Shown: positions 46,436-58,729 of the stretch, piece after piece | How positions within the stretch are numbered: position 1 is the first letter of the stretch | How the letters are laid out: the number at the start of each line of letters is the position of its first letter | Source of the DNA: Trissonchulus latispiculum | Lineage: Eukaryota > Nematoda > Enoplea > Enoplida > Ironidae | Assembly (NCBI GenBank): GCA_030248195.1 | Contig: JASAND010024069.1 | Span: 62,001-126,000, forward strand | Direction of reading: 5' to 3' | Length of the DNA: 64,000 nucleotides | Made by a program: the position numbers and the translations under genes | Notes under the pieces: generated by a model | What the model was told of the DNA's origin: nothing | What the model saw: only the letters and a program-made list of their open reading frames with translations | The model's database searches: none

Positions 46436-46883
46436 GGTAATATAATTAGAGAAGGCCAGTATCCCATGGCCCCACCGAACGAATGATCTGGCGACTCTCT
46501 CCTCGGCCCTAGCAGACCCTAACTACTTGTCAGTAATTGAGGAAAAATGACTCGTTAACCTGTATATATACGTATATACGTATGTGAAAATCTAGAGTTA
46601 TACATACAATCCGATTTGGTCTAGGTCTTTCCAGTAGTTCAGGGTGGCCAGGCAGTTTGCCAAATTTCGGCACTTGGACGGACCAAAATTTTCGAAAATT
46701 TCAAAGTCCCAAAAAATTTGCAGGGAAGCAGTCGGAGCGACAATAATACAGCCTCTAGGGTTATTTTTGATGCTCTTCAAGATAGGCTATTAAAATCGTT
46801 GATAGCTCTTACAGGTAAGCCAACACTGGAGGTGGGTTTTTCCCGCTTGACTATATATACTGGGGGGGGGGGGGGGGTGGGGC

Positions 46884-47229
46884 CTGGCTTTTTCCTACAG
46901 GGGGGGGGGGGGTGGGGGCCCCCGGAGGGGCAGGTCGCCCCCCCCCCCCAGGATTCGGGCCTTCCCCCCCCAGAACTCTAAAATGTCCGGAAAAATAGGG
47001 TTTTGAGGGTAAATTTTGCCAAATTTTTCCGGCTTCGCCGGAATTTTACCCATTTTTAAGCATTTTTTAGCTATTTTAAGCTTAAATTTAAGTTAAAAAT
47101 AGTTAAATTTTTAGCTCAGCAGCAAAAAATAGCTATTTGTAAGCATTTTTCGAAGAAACATTTCTTCTCCCCAGAAATCCGTCCCCCCGACTTCCCCTCC
47201 CCAGAAATTTTTGCCTAGGAAAAAGCCAG
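46884..47229. mobile_element. G-tract MITE, CTGGC family, 5-bp TSD GGGGC
   Basis: Ends CTGGCTTTTTCCTA and complement; GGGGC stands outside both. The interior matches 32883-33255 through the central CCGGCTTCGCCGG hairpin. It sits inside another G-rich element, so it is nested. Confidence 0.87.
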
Positions 47230-47436
47230 GGGGCATAGGTGTAATTGGGGAGGGGGATTTGGGGGGGGGGTAACCCCAGCCATTTTTCCAACCCCCCCCC
47301 AAAAAAAAATGTTCGGGGGCCCCGGTCCCCCAGCTGAGGGGGGGGGGGTAGTCGCGCCCAAGGCGCGAAAAATTAGCTAAAAATTGGGTATTTTTAGGGT
47401 ACATTCTGAAACATTTTACAAAAAAGTACAAATTTT

Positions 47437-47648
47437 CGGCTGAAAGTGTTTATTATTGCGAGAAATACACGTTTTTGACGGTTTTATGGACTTTCTGGCT
47501 CAATATTGACCTTATATTAGACTTAGAAACATGTTGCCAATTAAGTTTTCGAGTTTAAAACCAATGTCTAATGCCAAAATTACTTCATGGTTGAATGTTT
47601 TTTGGCATTAGCAATGGCTGAAAATGCGATTTTTGACATAAAAATAGA
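47437..47648 (+). repeat. Core module of the G-rich modular family, copy 1
   Basis: About 210 bp with AGTGTTTATTATTGCGAG, ATATTGACCTTAT, AACATGTTG and TGGCTGAAAATGCGATTTTTG. Both flanks are G-rich blocks with CATAGGTGTAA (47235) on one side and its complement (47744) on the other. Confidence 0.85.
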
Positions 47649-47911
47649 AAATTTTTTGGGGGAGGTTTGGGGGGATCGTGCGGGGCCTAAAAAGGCCCCC
47701 CAAAATTCCGGGGGAGGGGCCCCCCCAACCCAAATACCCGTTACACCTATGGGGGTAACCCCCCAGCCATTTTCCAAACCTCCCCAGATATTTTTTGGGG
47801 CCCCCGGTCGTCCCCCCGGGGTAGTCGCACCCAAGGCGCGAAAACTGGAAAAAATTGGGTATTTTTAGGGTATATAAATTTTGCAACAATGTTTCAAAAA
47901 AGTCCAAATTT

Positions 47912-48126
47912 TTGGCTTAATGTGTTTATTATCGCGAGAAATTCACGTTTATAACGGTTTTATGGACTTCTAGACTCAATATTGACCTTATACTGGACTC
48001 AGAAACATGTTGGCAATCAAGTTTTCGAGTTTAAAAACACTGACTAGTGTTAAAATTACTTATTTTAATACTTAATGTTTTTCGGCATTAGCTGTGGCTG
48101 AAAATGCGATTTTTGGCATATAAATG
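47912..48126 (+). repeat. Core module, copy 2
   Basis: Same order of conserved blocks as copy 1, about 90% alike, with the flanking stretch GGGTATTTTTAGGGTATA and hairpin-like GCGCCCAAGGCGCG left of it. Confidence 0.85.
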
Positions 48127-48245
48127 GAAAAATGTTTTGGGGGAGGTTCGTGGTGGGTCTGGGTAGTCTAAAGAGGGAGGCCCCAAAATTCTAAAAAAAT
48201 ATTTTCGAAGGCGCGAAAATTGGTCAAATTTTGGGTATTTTTAGG

Positions 48246-50651
48246 GTATAGCCATGGGGTGAAAAAACCCATCCCCTTTTTTGGGGGAACAACCCATCCG
48301 CCTCCTGGGTCATGGGTTGGAGATCTGAGCTCCAAAACATTGCAGCAGGAAGCGCGACTCTTTCTAACCTATGTATGCAAAGATCAAGTCATTTGGTTCA
48401 CTCCTGCTCATTTTATGACATTTTGAAAATGACAACTACTTTTTGGTTCAACCATCCAAAAATTTACCAAAAGTTTGGACCGATGTAACTTTTGACAGGG
48501 TTGGGCTAGAAAAGTTTTGCAAATATCTTCAATGATGGCAACTCTTCCTCTTTGCACACAGCCAAAATTAGACCGATCCGCTGTACCGTTGGTCTGGCAC
48601 ATTGCCAAACGTGGCGGGGGAAAACCCACTTCGGGGGGGGGGCGGCCGCCCCCCCCCGTCGCGATTCGAAGGTAGGAAAAATTAAGGAGAGAAAGAGGAA
48701 AGAGAGCAAAAAACCAAAAAATTTCGCGCCTTCGGCGCGAATTTTCTACTTTTTAACCGCATATTTATTGCATTTGTGAAGAAAAGGCTTGAAATGCATC
48801 CGATTCTTCGGAGAAAATTAACATTTTTGCCTAAAAATGTCAAGAATTTTAAAAAATTTGTTCAGTTCTTCAGTATAAAAAGAATTAAAGATCCGAGTAC
48901 CGATTTTGTTGCAAAAACAAAAAATTTCTTCAACTTCTGGGGGGCAGACCCCCCGCTGGAAAAATTTTGCCGCCCCCCCGTCACGAAATCCTGGATCCGC
49001 CAGTGAAACCCACCCAAAGTTTTTAACAACTCAACACGGAAACAATTAGAGACTATAGCACGGTACTATCGAGCACGCTGCGTCATCCTATGCGGTCAGA
49101 TTCGGACAATTTTGCTTACCTGGCTAGATAGGTGCTAAAAACCTTAAAAGTGCCATTTCGCTGCTGGAGGACACAAATACAGGTACAATTGTGGATTTTA
49201 ACAGCCAGTTCTACGTAAAAAACCATTCTCTACACGATAGAATAATAAGTTTTATCAAATTACATCATTTTTAGCATTTTTCAAAAATTGCCCTGTTTAT
49301 GTGTTAAACTTTATGAAACCTTGCCAGTTGATGCAGCATTTTCAACGGCACATGAGATCTCAAAAAAGCTACTTAGATCGGGTTTTTTGGTTCATACTAA
49401 CTAAAAAAGGGTTGAATTTTACACTGGAAGTGTCAGAATTGCAATAGAACAATTTTTAAGACCTGTGAGGGGTGGGTTTATTTTCCCCCCATTTGGGTTT
49501 TTTCCTCCGCTACTTTTTGATTATACCGCTCTAACGGTACAACCTACAGAAGTGCAAATAGGCTTAAAAGAAAGTTCTAAGTATAGCCATGGGGTGAAAA
49601 AAACCCACCCGCCTCCTGGGTCATGGGTTGGAGATATGAGCTCCAAAACATAGCAGCAGGAAGCGCGACTCTTTCTAACCTATGTATGCAAATATCAAGT
49701 CATTTGGTTCACTCCTGCTTATTTTATGACATTTTGAAAATGACAACTACTTTTTGGTTCAACCATCCAAAAATTTACCAAAAGTTTGGACCGATGTAAC
49801 TTTTGACTGGGTTGGGCTAGAAAAGTTTTGCAAATATCTGCAATGATGGCAACTCTTCCTCTTTGCACACAGCCAAAATTAGACCGATCCACTGTACCGT
49901 TAGTCTGGCACATTGCCAAACGTGGCGGGGAAAAAACCCACTTTGGGGGGAAAAACCCACCCAAATTTTTTTGAAAATTTTTTTAACAACTCAACACGGA
50001 ACAAATTAGAGACTATAGCACGGTACTATCGAGCACGCTGCGTCATCCTATGCGGTCAGATTCGGACAATTTTGCTTACCTGGCTAGCTAGGTGCTAAAA
50101 ACCTAGTGCCCTTTCGCAGCTGGAGGATCCAATACAGGTACAATTGTGGATTTTAACAGCCAATTCTACGTAAAAACCATTCTCTACACGATAGAATAAT
50201 AAGTTTTATCAAATTACATCATTTTTAGCATTTTTCAAAAATTGCCCTGTTTATGTGTTAAACTTTATGAAACCTTGCCAGTTGATGCAGCATTTTCAAC
50301 GGCACATGAGATCTCAAAAAAGCTACTTAGATCGGGTTTTTTGATTCATACTAACTAAAAAAGGGTTGAATTTTACACTGGAAGTGTCAGAATTGCGATA
50401 GAACAATTTCTAAGACCTGTGGGGGGTGGGTTTATTTTCCCCCCATTTGGGTTTTTCCCCCATTGGGTTTTTCCCCCGCTACTTTTTGCATTATACCGCT
50501 CTAACGGTACAACTTAGAGAAGTGCAAATAGGCTTAAAAGAAAGTTCTAAGTACGCCAAGTACGATGGTATATAAAGTTCTCAGATAACCCTTATAATAA
50601 AAAAGTTCCAGCTAAAATCCGAAAATGTGGGTTTTTCCCCCCATGGCTAAC
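48246..50651. mobile_element. Tandemly duplicated element with AGCCATGGGG ends
   Basis: AGCCATGGGG opens at 48248 and its complement CCCCCCATGGCT closes at 50638-50649. Between them one unit occurs twice: segment A at 48248 and 49588, segment B at 49021 and 49983. The first copy carries a 378-bp G-rich insertion (about 48630-49010) with the hairpin TTCGCGCCTTCGGCGCGAA. A third small duplication (97-bp period) starts ACGCCAAGTACGATGG at 50553 and 50650. No frame; host sequence on both sides is the G-rich modular family. Confidence 0.75.
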
Positions 50652-50864
50652 GCCAAGTACGATGGTATATAAAGTTTTCAGATAGCCCTTATAATAAAAA
50701 GTTCCAGCCAAAATCCAGCCAAATTTTGGGTATTTTTAGGGTATATAAATTCTACAAAAATTTTCAAAAAAGTAATTTTTGGCTTAAAATAATAATTTAT
50801 TATTAAATTATTATTATAAAATTAATAATTTAAATAATAATTTTTAGTTAATAAATAATTTAAC

Positions 50865-50905
50865 GGCTGAAAATGCCATTTTTGGCATAAAAATAGAAAA
50901 TTTTG
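50865..50905 (+). repeat. Core module fragment
   Basis: Only the 3' end of the core (GGCTGAAAATGCCATTTTTGG) plus the following G tract is present. Confidence 0.6.
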
Positions 50906-51248
50906 GGGGGGGAGGGTAGAAAGGGTCTCCAGAGGGCGCCCTCTCAAAAACATTTGGGGGGGAGCCGAGCCTCCCCCACCCCAAATCTCCGTTACACCCA
51001 CTAGCGTAGCCAGAAAAAAATTTCGGGGGGGGGAATGCAAAATTTGTACGGGGGGTATGGGAGGCGGAGCCCCCCAGAAGCTGAGAAATTTTTCTATTTC
51101 GTGACCTTCGTGGAATTTTCACAGAGTATATATTCGTTGAAATTACAATAATTTTTAAGGCGCAGTGCGTGTTCATGCACACAAATGATGCAGAAGGAAG
51201 GTGGTCAAAGCACACCAAATAGAGTAATTGGTATATACTCGTTTTTAA

Positions 51249-52259
51249 GGTGCTGGTATCGCTTTGTGTAAATTTAACCCTAAAGGCTTTAATTCTTTAT
51301 GAAAGTGGATGAAACTTATCAAATGCACTATTTCGGTGCTCTTTAACATTCTGGGACCAGTCCCGCATTTTTAGGTGCAAAGATAAGAAATTTTTGGTTT
51401 TTGCCATTATTCTCTCAGCCGATAGTCGAGACACCAGATTGGTTGGTATGGCTGGAAAGAGGGCGCAAAAATGAACATTTTTGCTTTTACAACTTTTGAG
51501 CTATCTCTAGTGGTTAAGTCAGTATAAGCAAAAAATGATTTTTGGGGTCCAAAAATGGCCGTTTTCGAGAAAATCAGTTTTTTTCAAAATTACTGCCAAA
51601 TCTTACGGACAATTTTGGTTTATTTATACTCGATCGATACACAGTCTCGTTGCACATTTTATCAATGCCAATTAGACGGAGTTTGTTGCTCTAAGCTAGA
51701 GATTTGGCCGAAAAACCATTTTGGCAAAACTGCGATTATTTTGTTTTGAACATCGATTTCTCAAAAACTACCCAATGGATTCGCGTGATTTTTGGCAAAA
51801 TGAGAATTCGCACTATTGCGGAGGGACATTTTTCTTGGTTTGAGCTAAAACATCTCCAGTTGCGAGAAAACTCAATGCAAAGTTGCGAAATATCGTGTTA
51901 TCGCACATTTAATAGATTTTCTTGACCGTTAAGACCTGCTAAGCCAAATCCAAATAAATGTCCCTCGGCCCACATGTCCTTTATAGGACAGCACAAGAAA
52001 AAAATTTGGCTCATTCCTCAGTTTTGAGAAATCGGTGTTCAAAAGTTTTTGGTCTATATACTCAGCCTGTCAGATGTCAGTATGTCAGAATATTTTCGCT
52101 ATTTTTTGGGGATTTTTACTAGTTTCGTACTATCATGAGAATCTACAGATTATAAGTTTTAAAATGATGTATAAAGCTCTTTCCAACTCACAAAATTGCG
52201 AAACTTATGGCGTTTCAAAAAATACCCACAAAAGCACTGCACAAAACGATACCAGCACC
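51249..52259. mobile_element. 1.01-kb TTAA-flanked TIR element (GGTGCTGG family)
   Basis: Bounded by TTAA at 51245-51248 and 52260-52263. TIRs of about 25 bp read AGGTGCTGGTATCG and complement. The interior (GACCAGTCCCGCATTTTTAG) matches the element at the right window edge and a fragment at 21.6 kb. No transposase frame. Confidence 0.85.
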
Positions 52260-53389
52260 TTAAGCGGGAAACACGCATTATAACGGTACAACACACTTAT
52301 TTCGCGCCGAAGGCGCGAAAATTTTTTTGAAAAATGGTCTTTTTACACATAGCAGGAAAAAATTCCTGGGGGGCAACACAATTTCGGGGGGAATTCCATT
52401 CCCCCCCTGGCTACGCGCCTGGTTACACCTATGAGTCATGTCTCTGAACTCTCATTCCGAAAAGTATTTCAATCCCCTCCCCTCCATAGGTGTAACGGAG
52501 ATTTGGAGTGGGGGAGGATCTCCCCCAACCTTTTCTGGGGGCCCCCTCTGGAGACCCCCCCAGGACCCCCCAACCCCATAGTTTCCTTTGGGGGGGGTTG
52601 GGGGGGGTATCCCCCCCAAAATTTTTGACCAAATTTACCCCCCCCCCAGATTTTTTTACTTACCCTGCCCCAACTTTGGGCTTCCCCCCCCCCGAACCCC
52701 CCCCCAACGATTTTTGGACCCAAAAGGTTAGCTAAATTTGGTCGAAAAATGGTCATTTTTTGAAAAATTTTTCTAAAATTGTGACCTAAAATCACCTAGG
52801 TTAACTCAGCATTACACACTTAACGGGAGACGCCTGCATTATTACAGGAATTTTGCAGGATTTTTGCAGAATTTTGCAGGCTAGGTTCTGATTTTTGCAG
52901 ATTTTTGCAGCTGGAGATATCGACTATTCAAAAATTCTGAAAAGGTGCAATGCCTGCTAAACCTCTGCTAGGCAACGACATGCATGATCTATCTTCCGAA
53001 AAGAGTCAATGTGGTAATTCTCAATTTTGCGGGCTCATACGGTTGAATTTGAAGGAGCAAATAGTATTTACTTAAAATTTCGATACTAAAACACACTAAT
53101 CTTTAATTCTAGAAGGCTGGATTTGTTTTATCGGTTTTGACGAAATTACATCAAAAGTGGATAAAATTGCTTGGGCTATTCAATGCGTGGAGGGGAAATC
53201 GAAGGGTGCAATTGGGGTGGGGGGCATAGGTGTAATGGGAGGGGGGTAGGTAACTCCCCCCAGCCATTTTTCCAAATCCCTCCAGAAATTTTTGGAGGCC
53301 CCCGACCCCCCCCCCAACGGGGGGGGGGGGGGTTGGCCACAAATTGGTTATTTTTAGGGCAACATTTTCCAAAAGATTCAACATTTTTG

Positions 53390-53588
53390 GCTTAACGTGT
53401 TTTTTCGAGAGATACAAGTTTATAACGAATTTATGGACTTCTAGACTCAATATTGACCTTATTCTGAATCAGAAACATGTTGGCAATCACGTTTTCAAGT
53501 ATAAAAACACTCTAATGTTAAAATTACTTAATGATTTCATGTTTTTCAGCATTAGCAATGGTTGAGAATGCGATTTTTGGCATAAAAA
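53390..53588 (+). repeat. Core module, copy nested in the Mutator-like element
   Basis: Core module with CGAGAGATACAAG, ATATTGACCTTAT and GGCAATCACGTTTTC, flanked by G-rich blocks carrying CATAGGTGTAA (53222) and CATAGGTGTG (53608). Confidence 0.85.
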
Positions 53589-53599
53589 TGTTTGGGAGG

Positions 53600-55430
53600 T
53601 TTGGGGGGGCATAGGTGTGTGTGGGGGGGGGGGGGTAGGGGGCGAGGCCCCACCAAAATGACAAATTTTGGCGACCCCCCCCCAGATTTTCAGATTTTTG
53701 CTACACCCCCCAGATTTTTGGCCAAAAAGTGGCCAAAAATGGCATAAAATCGAAAACTTAGGGGGGTCCCCCCACCCTCCGTCGGAACCCCCCCCCCCCC
53801 AGATTTTCTGCCCACCCACACCTATGTGGGGGGGGGGGGGTCGTGAAGGGTCTATAAAGGGCCCCCCAAAATTCCAAAAAAATCCCTAAATCCCCCAACC
53901 AAATCCCCGTTACACCTATGGGTGAGGGGTAAGTAAATGGGACTTTTCAAAAAAAGTTGGGGAGGGGTCAGGGGACTGAGCCCCCCACCCCCAAATCCCA
54001 AATCTCCGTCCCCCACCCCCATCTCCGTTACACCTATGGGAGAGGAGGTGCTACGGAAATCATAGATGTGTCAGCATAACTTGTTGGCATAGGTGTACAG
54101 AAAACCTTTTTCGGAAAGAATCAAAAAAATCTGAACTGCATTAAATCGGAACTGCATTTTTCCGATTTTTTCGGTAATTATATATTCCGACTTTTTTGAG
54201 CAACGTTTCCAATTTTTCCGGTTTTTTAACCAATTTTTTCCGGAGATTTTTGCGATTTTTGTGCAACTTTTCCATTATTCCGATTTTTTCTGATATTTTT
54301 CGTACCTTTCTTCTGTTTTTTCCGAAATTATTCCGATTTTCTCCAAGTTAATTTATTCCAATACTTTCCGATTTTTTCAGACATCCGGAAAAAATCGGAA
54401 AAAAATCGGGGAAAAATTTGTAGAGTTAACACTATTATTCCGGTATTTTCCGAAAAAAGATTTCCTGTGGTAAGGTGGTAGGTCGAGGTGCCCCAAGCAT
54501 TTTTTCTAATCTCCCCCAAACGAAACGCCCACCTCCAACAAACCTACCACCAAAAAGCTTTAAATTTTTTGCCATTTTCGGCCACTTTTCGGCCAAAAAT
54601 CTGGGGGGGGCAAGCAAAGTCTGAAAATCTGGGGGGAGGTCGCCAAAATTTTTCATTTTGGTGGGGGTCCACAGCACCCCCCCTGAAGCATCTAAGTTGG
54701 GTGAGGTTTGGGGGGGTCTCCAGAGGTCTCCCCAGAAAAAGTTGGGGGGGAGCATCCATCCCCAACTCCAAATCTCCGTTGCACCTATGGTTGCAATTGC
54801 CTATGGGCAATTTTCGGCAACCCCTCCCTCCCAGTTTTTTTGCCCAACGTGGGCTTGCTTTAGAGGGGGCGTCCCCCCACTTTTTTGGTCTTCCCCTCAC
54901 TCACTATAAGGTTCCCAGAAAATACCAAATTTGAAGGGTTTTTGGTCAACATTTGCGCAAATTTTCCGGCTTCGCCGAACAATTTTTCCAAAAATCATCT
55001 ATTTTTGTACTCAAACTCAATTTTTGAGCACTTTTTAGCTTACTTGTAGTAGTACATGTAGAAAACATGCTATTTTTGCTGTATTTTGGCATTTTTTCCT
55101 CCCCCCATACAATTCCGACTCTAAGTCACGCCCTCTCTTTCCTCCTTAGTATCTATGTATACGTACATATATATATGCCTTACCCCCCTCCATACTTTTT
55201 TTTCAAACCCCCACCCCCACTTTTTTCGCCAGCCACACCTATGTATATGCATGTTGTAATATTTTTAGTTTGTTTGAAGCCATTCAGGAGCTGTTGTGAG
55301 ATCTCCTTTTCGCTCCGAATGCACGCATCATCGTTTTTTTTCTCCACCTTTTCTATCTCTCTCTATCTCTCTCTTCTATTGTGGGGGGGGGGGGGGGAGG
55401 GGACAAAATGTCCGGAATGAACCGCCTCCC
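53600..55430. repeat. G/C-tract insertions with CATAGGTGTAAC borders
   Basis: Repeated blocks: CATAGGTGT or ACACCTATG at 53608, 53812, 53911, 54034, 54088, 54780 and 55236, with AAATCTCCGTTACACCTATG-like borders. 54100-54430 is dominated by short TTTTTCCGATTTT motifs. Proline/glycine-rich frames here are by-products of the C/G runs. Confidence 0.6.
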
Positions 55431-55563
55431 CTCTCTACCGCAGACTTGGACGCTAGCTAGTGTTGATGCACGATGCATTACTTAGTCCGTCTCCGACCTC
55501 TATTCCTTCTCCGATCTCAACACCCAAATGGGGTAATTTTTATATTGTCCTGCCCGAGGACGA

Positions 55564-57085
55564 ATGGCTTTAAGGGGCCGGCCGAAACACTCATCGCCAA
55601 ACGAAAAGTGGCGAATCAATCCTGAGAGTGGCGAACATCCTTCAGCCCGTGGGACCTCCTTTCCGTCAAAAAAGATTTGGTATACCACTAAGCTACCATG
55701 TGCTTTCACTTTCAAATCTCATCGTATCTGCTGTTGGGCCTTTGCTACATCAAGGCGAAAGGAGAATGCAAAGGTTGTAACTGTGCTATTTGTTACTATG
55801 TTCAATGCGCCGGAAGCATTCCTCGCGAGTTTTCATTACTATTTACGGCAACCTCGAAGAGGCATCCCATCCTGCCCTCCAAGCGCCCTCTTTCAGGGAA
55901 AGAACGTGAAGATTTTGGGAGCGGAATTAACGTCTGCTAACAAAGGTGCTTCAACATTTGGCGCTGTGAACAAGCAGCTAAGCTCATGAAGTTCGGTGAT
56001 CCTGAGCCGCCGCACCTCTACTCAGCTTCCCAATGGAAAAGTGCCAAACATAATTCCAAATCCAAGCACCAGCATGACAGCAATCCGATGATTGCATTAT
56101 GCAAGGCATAAAGCAAACAGATCCTCCCGAGGTAATAAGAGTCCGTTGGTCTTGAGCTCCCGTTCATGTCCACTACTGGTCAAGTGAACAGCTGCACGTA
56201 TGGAAACAGTATTCCAGTGCTGGCTGTGTTTTGATGATTGATGCAACTTGGACTGCTGTCAGAAATGTGCAGCACTTGTCAGGTGGAACGTCCCCTCAAA
56301 TTCTTATTTACCAGGGCATTGCGGCAACGCCCAACTCATATGTGCCAGTGTTCCAAATGCTTTTAGAAAGAACAGCACAAATAACATCGCCTTTGGATTT
56401 GCAGAATGGATTCAGAGTGGAGCCATGTATCCGAAAGAAGTTGTTACCGACTTTTCCAGCGCTCTCGTAGGAGCTGTCGTACGCAGTTTTGTTTCTTGCT
56501 TCCAATAACTGCACAGTACTTGCAAATTTGTTCAGAGCTACTGTATGGAAGGCCCGCATGTGCTCCATCATGCTATGTACGTATAGATGTGGCTCACGTG
56601 GTCAAGATTATAAGCTGTCGGCCTTGCTTAGCGAAGAATTCGTGCAGACTCAGAACCCGAGACTTTTTCATCAGGGCATTTGTTGCCTGATCACCGCTGA
56701 GGACATTTCCTCGGTGAACTAACAGTCTGAAAGCCATTCTTTGTGTAGCCCTATCAGAGACAGAAGGACGGTGTGTAGATTCAGACAGCAATACTCCCGC
56801 TGAGCAGAGCAAGCTGAAACTGAAGGAATTGGTTTCCGGATGCGACCTTACTGATGACGATGATGATGACGAAGACAGTTTTCAACCCACATGGGAGTTT
56901 GAAGGTCAGTCCCCGTTTGACGAGTGCTTTAACACCATTCTTGCTGCCGTCGTCGATACTCCCGAAGGAGACAGAGAAAATGCCCAATATCTGCCTGAAT
57001 TGGTCCAACCACTGATGAAACTGTACCGTACCTTACCATTATGGACTGCCGTAATGAGGCCCATTTTTGCCTGGCAAAAGTTTAG
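55564..57085 (+). pseudogene. Decayed DDE-type transposase of the Mutator-like element
   Basis: Coding similarity is spread over several frames, so frameshifts and stops break it. Recognisable pieces: a Cys cluster GECKGCNCAICYY (~55758), RPLSGKERE (~55890), PPHLYS (~56013), a catalytic-type LMIDATW (56231), VPVFQMLLERT (~56343), SGAMYPKEVVTDFSSALVGA (56421-56480), an Asp-rich stretch (56850) and LPLWTAVM (~57034). The order D...D matches a transposase type I recall from other animals' uncharacterised MULE-like elements. The C-terminal end is missing. Confidence 0.65.
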
Positions 57086-57502
57086 CAAGCATTATATACA
57101 CCTTTTCGAAATTTTTGAATAGTCGATATCTCAATCTGCAAAAATCTGCAAAAATCAGTACCTGGCCTGCAAAATTCTGCAAAAATCCTGCAAAATTCCT
57201 GTAATAATGCAGGCGTCTCCCGTTAAATGTTTAATGCTGAGTTAACCTAGGTCCTAAAATCGCTTTAAAACGGTGCAAAAGCGCCTAAAACGTTAAGAAC
57301 AAGCCTTATTATGATGAAAAAAGGCTAAATTACAGAAAATTTTGCATTTTTTGGCCATTTTTTGAAATTTCTGAGGTCCGAATTCTGGGGGGGGGTTGGG
57401 GGGGTACCCCCCATCACATTTCGGAGGTCGGCCAAGATTTACTCCCCCCCAGACCCAAAGTTCCAGGGAAACTATGCCCAACCCTCCCCCAAAAAATTTT
57501 TT

Positions 57503-57701
57503 ATGCAAAAACTCGCATTTTCAGTCGTTTCTAATGATAAAAAACAACAAACCATAAAGTAATTTTAACATTAGACAGTGGTTTTAAACACAAAAACTTG
57601 ATTGCCAACATGTTTCCAAATCCAAAATAAGGTCAATATGGAGTCATACATAAGATCTATATATTTCTCATAATAATAAACAGTTTAAGCCAAAAATTTG
57701 G
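57503..57701 (-). repeat. Core module, inverted copy
   Basis: Complement of the core module (AACATGTTTCC, AAGGTCAATAT, AAACTTGATTGCC). Left neighbour is a G8 block; right neighbour has GCGCCTTCGGCGCG (57761). Confidence 0.8.
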
Positions 57702-58184
57702 AAATTTTTGAAATTTTCAAAATTTACCCTCAAAATACCCAATTTTTGGCCATTTTTGGCGCCTTCGGCGCGACTACCTCCCCCCACCCCATTTGGGGGC
57801 GACGTTTTGGGGCCTGGGGGAGGGTAGAAAAAAGGCTTGGCGGGGGCTACCAAATCTGGCCAAGTCCAAATCTGGCTTGGGGGGCATAGGTGTCTGGGCT
57901 TATTCTAGGGATTTTTTCTTGGGGGGGCAATTCTTTGGGGGGCCCCCCCCCAAAGGTCCGAGGGGGCAAGGAATTTTGGGGGGCGAAGACTTTTCGAAAA
58001 ATATGCTAAAAATAGCGCTATTTTTCTGGCATATACTATAAAAATTGATTTTCATAGCAAAAATAAGCAGATTTAGTGTTGAAAAGGGCAAAAATTGAGT
58101 AAAAATCTCCGGTGAAGCCGAAAATTTGGCCTTCTGAGCGACTTTTTTAGTGCAAAATTTGGTACCAAAAGGGGCGCCTACTTT

Positions 58185-58290
58185 TTTTGGGGGGGGGGGG
58201 GCGTTTTTTGGGGGGGGGGAACGTTTTTTGGGGGGGGGGGGGTGTTTATGGGGGGGGGGGCCCCCACCCCCCCCCCCCCCCCCACGAGAA
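58185..58290. repeat. Extreme G-tract / C-tract block
   Basis: Several G runs of 9-12 bases are followed by a C run of about 19 bases. The strand alternation could form G-quadruplexes on one strand and a long G:C hairpin between the blocks. Assembly of such runs is often unreliable. Confidence 0.9.
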
Positions 58291-58501
58291 AACGACCAGG
58301 GTGTCCCGCGGACTTCGGTTGGGGGGGCCCTGCTCCGGAATTTCGGGGGGGCCCCTTTTTAGACCCCCCTAAACCCAAGGTGTAACGGGGATTTGGGTTG
58401 GGGCCCCCCCCCCCCGGACTTTTGGGGGGGGGCACCTTTTGAGACCCCCCAAACCCCCCCCCCACGACCCCCCCCCCCAAACCTCCCCCAAAAAAATTTT
58501 T

Positions 58502-58729
58502 CTATTTTTATGCCAAAAATCGCATTTTCAGCCATTGCTAATGCCAAAAAACATGAAATCATCAAGTAATTTTAACATTAGACAGTGCTCTTAAACTCGA
58601 AAACTTGATTGCCAACATGTTTCTGAGTCCAGAATAAGGTCAATATTGAGTCTAGAAGTCCATAAAATCGTTATAAACGTGTATATATTTCTCGCGATAA
58701 TAAACACTTTAAGCCAAAAATTTGGACTT
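58502..58729 (-). repeat. Core module, inverted copy 2
   Basis: Complement of the core module with the full TGAAAATGCGATTTTTGG end; flanked by GCGCCTTCGGCGCG at 58786 and C tracts at 58440-58490. Confidence 0.85.

Larger units (their letters stand above)
52794..57252 (+). mobile_element. 4.46-kb Mutator-like element with 154-bp TIRs and 9-bp TSD
   Basis: Left TIR 52794-52947 and right TIR 57099-57252 are inverted copies starting ACCTAGGTTAACTCAGCATTA and containing repeated TTTTGCAG. CCTAAAATC flanks both ends exactly (52785-52793, 57253-57261): a 9-bp duplication. Long TIRs plus 9-bp duplication are the standard signs of the Mutator (MULE) superfamily. The right half carries a decayed transposase (55564-57085); the left half is filled with later G-rich insertions (53160-55430). 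Confidence 0.87.

Noticed and set aside
46718..58565. Many Pro/Gly-rich frames of 60-150 codons
   Set aside because: They read through G and C tracts of non-coding repeats; copies of the same repeat break them with different stops.
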